This document shows positions 1 to 5,697 of a stretch of DNA of 6,179 nucleotides, one piece after another (positions within the stretch are counted from its first letter, which is position 1; every line of letters begins with the position of its first letter). The notes under the pieces were generated by a model. That model ran no database searches. It saw nothing but the letters and a program-made list of their open reading frames with translations, and was not told where the DNA came from. A program made the translations under genes and the position numbers. This DNA comes from Flavobacteriales bacterium (GTDB taxonomy: Bacteria > Bacteroidota > Bacteroidia > Flavobacteriales_F > PHOS-HE28), in contig JAHEFL010000121.1 of assembly GCA_024640205.1 (NCBI GenBank), positions 1 through 6,179 on the forward strand, read 5' to 3'.

Positions 1-1974
1 TCCTTGGTACCATGGCTCACGCTCGTTGGCGCCGGACACCTGATGCTGGTGAACAGAAAGAAGGAGACCTCCTTGTTCAGCACCTTCCTTCTCACGATGG
101 TGACCTTCATCCTCGTCCTTTACTCCACATTCCTCACGCGCAGTGGTGTGCTGGGCGACACGAGCGTTCACAGTTTCACCGGTGATGGCATGTTACCCGG
201 CCTGCTCCTGTTCATGCTGTTCTTCATCACGCTGAGCGTGGCCATGCTGCTGCGTGACAAGGGGCAACGCCGGTTCTATTGGGGGGTGTCGATCGCCCTC
301 CTTGCCATCGGTATCATCCTCGAACTCCAGGTAGCGGCGATCATTCTCTTTGCTTTCATAAGCATCGCAACATTGGTGAACGCCTATCGTTCCGAGTTCA
401 ACACCAGCGAGCCCGAGGAAGCGGTCTGGTCCAGGGAGTTCTGGATGTTCATCGGGGCACTCGTCCTCCTGCTCAGTGCCGTGCAGATCACTTTCAGTAC
501 CAGCGTACCCGTCTTCAACCTCCTGCTTGAGCCGTTCGGTGATGCCTTTACCCTGCTTGGTGAGTGGACCGGCAGCAGCCGCATCGCCGCCTTGGCGGAT
601 GCGCGATTGGCACCACCGGGCGAAGCCATCGCCCACTACAATAAGTGGCAACTTCCCTTCGCGTTCATGGTGAGCCTGTTGGTGGCGTTCACACAGTATC
701 TCCGCTGGCGGAATTCCGATATCACCCGGACCCTCCAACTCCTTGTCATCCCTGGTATTGCCGCCATCATATTGACCGCGCTGGCAGTGTACCTGTTGGA
801 TTACCGCCTGGTCGAGCTGAACCTGATCGCCTTGTTCTTTGCCACCACGTTCGCTGCAGCAGCCAACCTGACGTACGTTCCCAAGGTGTTGAAGGGGAAC
901 CTGCGCTTCGCAGGACCATCCGTGGCCCACGTTGGATTCGCCCTTGTGCTTCTCGGGGCGCTGGTGAGCACGGGCAAACGCGAGGAAGTGAGCAGGAATA
1001 CGAAGGGAATGGACCTGCGATACCTCAACGAGGAGTTCAGCAACAGCCAGGATATCCTGCTCTATCGGGGTGATACGGTGCGGATGGGTGAGTTCTATGT
1101 CCATTACCGGGAAAAGGAACAGGAGTCCGTGAACCTTTATTATCGCATGGACTATTTCGGTGTGGCTCCGCGCCATTACCAGGCCGGCGATACGGTGCGT
1201 ATCGGGGACATGCTGTTCAGGGCCAGGGATCAGCACCAAGCGGGCCCCGTATTCCTGAACGATCAACCGGCTCACTGGGACCCCCTGGAAAAACACACCA
1301 GGCGTCAGCTATGGCACGCCAAGGACTGGAGCCCTACCGTTCCGGGTGAAAAGCTGTTCGAGCTCGCACCCTTCGTACAGATCAATCCGCGATTCGGGAA
1401 CGTGGCAGAACCGAGTACCAAACACTGGCTGCAGCGGGACCTTTATACACACATCCGCTATGCGGACCTGAGCATGGCTAGCGACACCGCCGATGATGGT
1501 TGGATGCCGGACCGGCTCTATGAGAAATCGATCGGGGATACGATCGTCACCCCCACCAGTGTGGTGATCATCGATAGCGTGTACACCGTGCGCGACAGTG
1601 CCACCAAGGCCATGCTAGGCGAGCAGTACACCGTGCATGCCGCCAAACTGCGGATCCGGGACCTCTACCAGCCTGACCGTTGGTTCGAGGCACGACCGCT
1701 TGTGATCCAGTCGAACGGCGAACCTGTGGCGAACAAACCTGCCGAGGTCGAATCGCTTCGCATTCGATATGGACTCGCCAAGGTGGAAGGTGACCCAGCG
1801 GATCCGCGTAGCCTGAAGATCGGGGTGAACGTAGCGGAATCCGAGTTCCTCGTCATGCAGGCCCTGATGTTCCCGGGGATCAACATACTTTGGATCGGCT
1901 GTGTACTGCTCTTCCTGGGAACGGGGATGGCCGTATGGCAGCGGCTCAGAAATGAACCAAGTAGCAAGGAATGA
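1..1974 (+). CDS. ccmF: CcmF-type cytochrome c heme lyase (CcsA/CcmF family), 5'-truncated by window edge
   Basis: Integral membrane protein expected to attach heme covalently to apocytochrome c in the periplasm. The reading frame is open at base 1, so the true start lies upstream; the 657 residues visible begin just after where the tryptophan-rich WWD heme-handling motif should end. Seen directly (fragment numbering): a PWLT segment with H13, then TFLTRSGVL (43-51) and SVHSF with H57, then AHVGFALVLLG with H310. These match the CcmF pattern of two transmembrane and one periplasmic heme-ligand histidines; the fourth would be upstream. About ten hydrophobic segments fill residues 1-325. A large soluble, presumably periplasmic domain spans about 330-620, containing NPRFGNVAEP (462-471) and DLYTHI (480-485), a block I associate with Bacteroidota members. 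A final membrane helix lies near 630-650. The stop overlaps the next start (ATGA), implying coupling. Databases may label such proteins CcsA. The family call is firm; the symbol is less so. Confidence 0.9.
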   Translation, partial: SLVPWLTLVGAGHLMLVNRKKETSLFSTFLLTMVTFILVLYSTFLTRSGVLGDTSVHSFTGDGMLPGLLLFMLFFITLSVAMLLRDKGQRRFYWGVSIALLAIGIILELQVAAIILFAFISIATLVNAYRSEFNTSEPEEAVWSREFWMFIGALVLLLSAVQITFSTSVPVFNLLLEPFGDAFTLLGEWTGSSRIAALADARLAPPGEAIAHYNKWQLPFAFMVSLLVAFTQYLRWRNSDITRTLQLLVIPGIAAIILTALAVYLLDYRLVELNLIALFFATTFAAAANLTYVPKVLKGNLRFAGPSVAHVGFALVLLGALVSTGKREEVSRNTKGMDLRYLNEEFSNSQDILLYRGDTVRMGEFYVHYREKEQESVNLYYRMDYFGVAPRHYQAGDTVRIGDMLFRARDQHQAGPVFLNDQPAHWDPLEKHTRRQLWHAKDWSPTVPGEKLFELAPFVQINPRFGNVAEPSTKHWLQRDLYTHIRYADLSMASDTADDGWMPDRLYEKSIGDTIVTPTSVVIIDSVYTVRDSATKAMLGEQYTVHAAKLRIRDLYQPDRWFEARPLVIQSNGEPVANKPAEVESLRIRYGLAKVEGDPADPRSLKIGVNVAESEFLVMQALMFPGINILWIGCVLLFLGTGMAVWQRLRNEPSSKE

Positions 1975-2753
1975 CACGTACGCTGATCATCGGGACCGGT
2001 CGAATGGCCTATCAGTTGGGCTACTCCATGGTGCAGGCCGGAATGGAGGTGGTCGGCGTCGCGGGGCGAACGTCCTCCAAAGTGGCCGACCTGGCGCGGT
2101 TCCTCGAGCGACCTGTGATCGATCTCAAGGCCCCACTGCCTGAGGTGGACCTTGTGCTCATCGTGGTGAGCGATGACGCGATCGCCGGGATCGCAGCATC
2201 CCTTCCGTCCATGGATGCCGTAGTGGCCCACACCGCAGGGGCCAAGGACCTCGATGTACTGAGCCCGCATAAGCGCCGGGGTGTGCTATGGCCCATCCAG
2301 AGCCTGAGCCATGGAGCACCGGTCGAATTGCGGGATGTCCCGCTGGCGGTGGATGGTTCCGACCCGGGATCGCTCGATCTCCTTCTCTCCGTTGCCAGGA
2401 ACCTCAGCAGCAGCGTGGTGCAGTTGCCGCCTGAAAAGCGCCAGATCGTGCATCTCGCCGCTGTCCTGACATCCAATTTTCCTGTTCAGCTGCTTCGCGA
2501 AGCTCAAGGACTGCTCCGGGAGAACAAGCTTCCACCTCAACTGCTGATGCCGTTATGGCGGAGCACGGCCACCAAGGTCGCAGCCATCGGGCCGGACCAG
2601 GCCATGACCGGGCCCGCAAGAAGAGGGGATCGAGCGACCGTGAATCGTCATTTGGAACTCTTACCTGAAGGGTCGGAGCTGCAACGCATCTATGCGCTGC
2701 TCAGCGATCGGATCATGCAGACCTACGGCCAGGACAAGCCGACCGTGGAATGA
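1971..2753 (+). CDS. Rossmann-fold/DUF2520 NADP-dependent oxidoreductase-like protein
   Basis: Soluble 260-residue protein of the Rossmann-like plus DUF2520 family. Seen: an N-terminal dinucleotide-binding fingerprint GTGRMA (8-13) right after the first beta strand; GRTSSK (32-37) at the end of the second strand, where an arginine often contacts the 2'-phosphate of NADP; HTAGA (87-91) and GVLWPIQSLS (104-113), which match the family's 'HTSG ... PLQTFS' block; and in the C-terminal helical domain, SNF (168-170) and TGPARRGD (213-220) followed by H227, the family's signature. Length is normal. The start is the ATG overlapping the ccmF stop, and it puts the glycine motif at the usual distance from the N terminus. 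The substrate cannot be read from sequence. From memory, the Francisella ketopantoate reductase PanG belongs to this broad group, so an alpha-keto acid or ketopantoate reductase is one possibility, but no pantothenate genes are adjacent. Its stop overlaps the kdsC-like start. Confidence 0.88.
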   Translation: MTRTLIIGTGRMAYQLGYSMVQAGMEVVGVAGRTSSKVADLARFLERPVIDLKAPLPEVDLVLIVVSDDAIAGIAASLPSMDAVVAHTAGAKDLDVLSPHKRRGVLWPIQSLSHGAPVELRDVPLAVDGSDPGSLDLLLSVARNLSSSVVQLPPEKRQIVHLAAVLTSNFPVQLLREAQGLLRENKLPPQLLMPLWRSTATKVAAIGPDQAMTGPARRGDRATVNRHLELLPEGSELQRIYALLSDRIMQTYGQDKPTVE

Positions 2754-3274
2754 GCGAGCTGACCTACAAGGAAAAGCTCCTCGGACTGCGGAATTTCCTG
2801 TTCGATGTGGATGGTGTGTTCACCGATAACCGGACGATCCTTATCCCTGGTATCGATCCTGTGCGAACCTTTTACACACGGGATGCCTATGCCGTGCAGC
2901 ATGCGGTGAAGGAAGGACTCCGGATCATCATCATAAGCGGTGGACGATCGCAAGGTGTGCAGGACAGCTTCGGTCGGCTTGGTGTGAAGGAGGTGCACCT
3001 TGGTACCAGGAACAAGCTGGAGCTATTCGAAAGCCTCGTTGCCGACGGATTGGACCCGGCAGCATCAGCCTATATGGGGGACGATATCCCTGACCTTCGC
3101 GTAATGGAGCGTGTCGCATTCCCCTGCACTCCCAGTGATGGTGCGGAGGAGATCAAAGCGATCAGCACCTATGTGAGCCGTTTTCCCGGTGGCGGTGGGT
3201 GTGTTCGTGACCTGCTGGAGCAGGCCTTGAAGGTCCAGGGCAAATGGATGACCGACGGTGCCCATACCTGGTGA
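2750..3274 (+). CDS. kdsC: 3-deoxy-D-manno-octulosonate-8-phosphate phosphatase (KdsC-type HAD hydrolase)
   Basis: Cytoplasmic cap-less HAD phosphatase of 174 residues, the usual KdsC size. It probably hydrolyses Kdo-8-phosphate to Kdo and phosphate for the LPS inner core. All four HAD motifs are visible: I, DVDGVFTD (19-26) with nucleophile D19 and acid/base D21; II, IIISGGRS with S63; III, K89 in GTRNK; IV, YMGDDIPD with metal ligands D111 and D112. The C terminus carries FPGGGGCVRDLLE, like the glycine-rich tail that KdsC tetramers insert into a neighbouring active site. TRDAYAV (43-49) has alanine where the family usually has the glycine of RDG; this is conservative. The ATG start overlaps the previous stop, and D19 is at the expected distance from it. 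Some HAD relatives act on other sugar or sialic acid phosphates, e.g. the phosphatase domain of CMP-sialate synthetases, so substrate identity is inferred. No kdsA, kdsB or kdsD is in the window. Confidence 0.87.
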   Translation: MSELTYKEKLLGLRNFLFDVDGVFTDNRTILIPGIDPVRTFYTRDAYAVQHAVKEGLRIIIISGGRSQGVQDSFGRLGVKEVHLGTRNKLELFESLVADGLDPAASAYMGDDIPDLRVMERVAFPCTPSDGAEEIKAISTYVSRFPGGGGCVRDLLEQALKVQGKWMTDGAHTW

Positions 3275-3276
3275 TC

Positions 3277-4305
3277 ATGATGGCCTTCATCCGCCTTACT
3301 CGCCCCGTCAACCTGCTCATCATCGCGCTCACGATGATCGCCATGCGCTATGGCGTCATACAAGGCAATCTGGAGAGAAGCATCGCGCTTTGGATCCGAT
3401 CACTTGACTCGCCGGTGACCAGGGCGGACCTGACCCTTCCTGCCGGATTCGGTCCGCAATTGTCGTTCCTCCACTTCGCGCTGCTCGTTCTCAGCACCGT
3501 GCTTATCGCCGCAGGTGGGAACGTGATCAATGACTACTTCGACACACGGATCGACCGCATCAACAAACCTGGGGAGGTGATCGTTGGGCGCACCGTCAAA
3601 AGGAGGGTCGCCATGAGCGGACATATCGTATTGAGTTCCATCGGTCTTGTGCTAGGAGCCTTCGTCGCCTGGCGTGTGGGTCTAATCCACCTAGTTCTCA
3701 TCCCGGTCCTTGCCATCGGGGCCTTGTGGAGGTACAGCACCACGTTCAAGCGCAAACTGTTCATCGGCAACGGACTCGTCGCCACGCTCACCGCGCTGGT
3801 CCCGCTCACGGTGGGCCTTTACGAGATCCCCCTTCTGAAGCGCTCCTTTGCTTCCCCTCCGATCGTTAGCCTGCCCAATGGTCAGCAGTACGAGATGGCC
3901 TCCGACCTGCGCGAATTGTGGTGGTGGATCATCGTTTATACGGTCTTCGCATTCCTGAGCACCCTGGTACGTGAACTACAAAAGGACATGGCGGACCGGA
4001 AAGGGGACGAGGCTGAAGGATGCCGTACCGTACCGATCGTGCTGGGGATGTCATGGGCAAAGGGTCTAAGCCTGCTCCACATCGGTATCATCGTTCTGGG
4101 TATCCTCTATCTGCGGTCCACGATCCTTCGGGATGAGGCTTCTTTCTGGTACCTCGGACTAGGTGTGATCGCCCCCTTGTTGCTTTCGGCGGGGTTCACT
4201 TACGGGGCCCATACACGAGCCGAGCACATGCGCGCCGGACTGCTGATGAAGGTGGCGATGGTCATGGCGGTCGGCTATGTGTTCTTCATCCAGTATACTT
4301 TCTGA
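3277..4305 (+). CDS. UbiA-superfamily membrane prenyltransferase (geranylgeranylglycerol-phosphate geranylgeranyltransferase-like)
   Basis: Polytopic membrane enzyme, 342 residues from the chosen start, that should transfer a polyprenyl group from its diphosphate to an acceptor, with Mg2+ held by two aspartate motifs. Both are intact: NDYFDTRIDRINKP (85-98) with D86, D89 and D93, and KDMADRKGD (236-244) with D237, D240 and D244. RLTRPVNLL near the N terminus is the usual entry to the first helix, and eight or nine hydrophobic segments follow. A polar stretch of about 35 residues precedes the first motif, and another (about 190-215) precedes the second. The frame is open back to an ATG at 3244 inside kdsC, but that adds non-homologous-looking residues. 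ATG 3277, two bases after the kdsC stop, or ATG 3280 fits the family N terminus better; GTG 3271 is also possible. The acceptor is unknown: glycerol-phosphate ether lipid, quinone and heme precursors are all candidates. Confidence 0.87.
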   Translation: MMAFIRLTRPVNLLIIALTMIAMRYGVIQGNLERSIALWIRSLDSPVTRADLTLPAGFGPQLSFLHFALLVLSTVLIAAGGNVINDYFDTRIDRINKPGEVIVGRTVKRRVAMSGHIVLSSIGLVLGAFVAWRVGLIHLVLIPVLAIGALWRYSTTFKRKLFIGNGLVATLTALVPLTVGLYEIPLLKRSFASPPIVSLPNGQQYEMASDLRELWWWIIVYTVFAFLSTLVRELQKDMADRKGDEAEGCRTVPIVLGMSWAKGLSLLHIGIIVLGILYLRSTILRDEASFWYLGLGVIAPLLLSAGFTYGAHTRAEHMRAGLLMKVAMVMAVGYVFFIQYTF

Positions 4306-4310
4306 TCGGA

Positions 4311-4910
4311 ATGATCACCCCTCCGCTTTTTCCATGGAGATTGATCCTGGCTTCAGCTTCCCCGCGTAGGCGGCAGTTACTTCAGGGCTTGGACCTTCCG
4401 GTGGAAATAACCCGCGTGGATGTCGATGAGACCCCCCCCGAAGGCATGCCCAACGCCGAGGTTGCGGAACATCTTGCCCGCAGGAAAGCGGAAGCCTGGC
4501 AGGGAACCCTCGAGCCCGACCAGGTCCTGATCACCGCTGACACCACCGTACTGATCGCTGATGAACTCCTGAACAAACCGGTGGATCCCGAGGATGCCCG
4601 ACGCATGCTGCGCCGGCTTTCCGGCCATCTTCATCGCGTGATCACAGGCGTTTGCCTGCGGACCGTGCGCGGCATGACAAGCTTTGCCGATTCTACCGAC
4701 GTCCGGTTCACCAACCTCACGGATGAGGAGATCGCTTACTACGTTGATCGCTATCACCCGATGGACAAGGCGGGGGCCTATGGGGTGCAGGATTGGATCG
4801 GGTATGTCGGTGTGGAACACATGAACGGTGATTTTTACACCGTTATGGGGCTACCGCTGCACCGTGTTCACCAGGCCTTGAAGCAACTGCCGACTCCAGC
4901 GAACGGGTAA
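4311..4910 (+). CDS. maf: Maf family nucleoside triphosphate pyrophosphatase (dTTPase/UTPase type)
   Basis: Cytoplasmic house-cleaning enzyme of 199 residues. It should hydrolyse dTTP, UTP or modified pyrimidine triphosphates to the monophosphate and diphosphate, guarding nucleotide pools; the family was historically tied to septum formation. Seen: LASASPRR (13-20), the phosphate-binding opening motif; VDVDE ending at E40; TADTTV (75-80) with the likely catalytic D77; NKP (88-90) with K89; HRVITGV (108-114); DKAGAYGVQ (152-160), the block typical of the YhdE-like dTTPase/UTPase subgroup; and GDFYTVMGLPL (173-183). Length is normal and no key residue is missing. The ATG lies 5 bases after the UbiA-type stop, with an adjacent GGA but no spaced Shine-Dalgarno, so it is probably translated from the operon mRNA. 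A run of eight C residues (4432-4439) sits inside the gene at codons 41-43 without breaking the frame. Confidence 0.94.
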   Translation: MITPPLFPWRLILASASPRRRQLLQGLDLPVEITRVDVDETPPEGMPNAEVAEHLARRKAEAWQGTLEPDQVLITADTTVLIADELLNKPVDPEDARRMLRRLSGHLHRVITGVCLRTVRGMTSFADSTDVRFTNLTDEEIAYYVDRYHPMDKAGAYGVQDWIGYVGVEHMNGDFYTVMGLPLHRVHQALKQLPTPANG

Positions 4911-4934
4911 GTCCTATTTTGCGACCGGAACACC

Positions 4935-5687
4935 ATGAAGACCATCCTCCTCTACACCATCCCCGTGATCATGCTTTATGCAAACGATCACTCCCTTCTT
5001 GCCCAGGAGTCCGCTGCGATGGAGTCCCTGCCTTCTTCCGGAAGCTGGTATTTCACGAGTGGTAGTGAATGGATATTTTCAACCCCGATACTTGATGTGA
5101 ACGGCAGCGACAAGGGCAGCATCGTGCGGTTTGCACCGGTTTTCAACGCCATGGGCCTGGCCAATTACGACCTCAGTTCACATGTGGGACTGTTCGGGGG
5201 GCTTTCCGTCCGTAACCTGGGTTTCATCTATGACGTGCCTGATAGCGAGTTCAGATACAAGTACCGCACCTACAATGCAGGCATCCCGGTGGGATTCAAG
5301 GTGGGTCGAATGCATAAGGCCCTCTTTTTTGCCGGCTACGAGATAGAGCTACCCTTCAACTACAAGGAGAAGCGCTTCGCCAATGAGCGGAAGGAGGATA
5401 AGTTCAATGTTTGGTTGAGCGACCGAACGGAACCCTTCTTCCAAAGCGTATTCATCGGTTTCCAGGGCCCGGGCAGCTCGGTGCTTTCAGTGCGCTACTA
5501 CCTCACGAATTTCCACAATACGGACTACAAGGAGACCGTGGATGGTGTAGAAACCATGCCCTATGCGGGCTTGAACAGCAACATCCTCTACGTTTCACTC
5601 TCCTTCGGCCTGTTCGATGGTAGCCGTACGATACCGATGATGCCTCAGCGTAATGAGGAGATCCGGGACGTGCACACGGCGCGCTGA
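4935..5687 (+). CDS. Secreted protein, probable outer-membrane beta-barrel, function unknown
   Basis: A 250-residue protein that I cannot assign to a characterised family. Seen: an N-terminal signal peptide (K2, hydrophobic 4-16) with a plausible signal peptidase I cut after A23 in SLLAQE, a form common in Bacteroidota. The mature part has many short alternating hydrophobic/aromatic segments separated by polar turns, such as GLFGGLSVRNLGFIYDV, RTYNAGIPVGFKVG, ALFFAGYEIELPFNYKE, SVFIGFQGPG, SVLSVRYYLTNFHN and NILYVSLSFGLF. These read as antiparallel transmembrane strands of a small barrel of perhaps 8-10 strands. Unlike many barrels it does not end on an aromatic residue: about 22 polar residues follow the last strand-like segment. 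The start ATG at 4935 gives the best signal peptide; there is no clear ribosome binding site. It lies 24 bases after maf on the same strand, so it may be the last operon gene, and it converges on the minus-strand gene downstream. A transport or structural role is possible but not shown. Confidence 0.72.
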   Translation: MKTILLYTIPVIMLYANDHSLLAQESAAMESLPSSGSWYFTSGSEWIFSTPILDVNGSDKGSIVRFAPVFNAMGLANYDLSSHVGLFGGLSVRNLGFIYDVPDSEFRYKYRTYNAGIPVGFKVGRMHKALFFAGYEIELPFNYKEKRFANERKEDKFNVWLSDRTEPFFQSVFIGFQGPGSSVLSVRYYLTNFHNTDYKETVDGVETMPYAGLNSNILYVSLSFGLFDGSRTIPMMPQRNEEIRDVHTAR

Positions 5688-5694
5688 GTAGCGC
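5681..5694 (+). terminator. Small stem-loop at the convergent gene ends, possible terminator
   Basis: A perfect 5-base-pair inverted repeat, GCGCT (5681-5685) and AGCGC (5690-5694), encloses a 4-base loop that contains most of the beta-barrel gene's stop codon. The following TTCTT is only weakly T-rich. The position, between two convergent genes, fits a terminator, but the stem is short and the T tract poor, so this is tentative. Confidence 0.28.
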
Positions 5695-5697
5695 TTC

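Noticed and set aside
193..1296. Long antisense open frame of 367 codons on the - strand inside the heme lyase gene
   Set aside because: The + strand frame carries clear CcmF motifs across the same bases. The antisense product is low in hydrophobic order, rich in E, H, G and Q, and shows no recognisable domain; in GC-rich DNA such shadows are expected.
1665..2270. Antisense open frame of 201 codons spanning the heme lyase/DUF2520 junction
   Set aside because: It overlaps two well-supported + strand genes, and its translation shows no family motif or plausible composition.
4377..4820. Antisense open frame of 147 codons within maf
   Set aside because: All Maf motifs are on the + strand; the antisense translation has no recognisable features.
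4915..4921. TATTTTG just upstream of the beta-barrel gene, resembling the Bacteroidota -7 element TAnnTTTG
   Set aside because: It is one base short of the consensus, and no TTG element lies about 17-23 bases upstream; the nearest TTG (4878-4880) is 34 bases away. A promoter here is possible but not supported.
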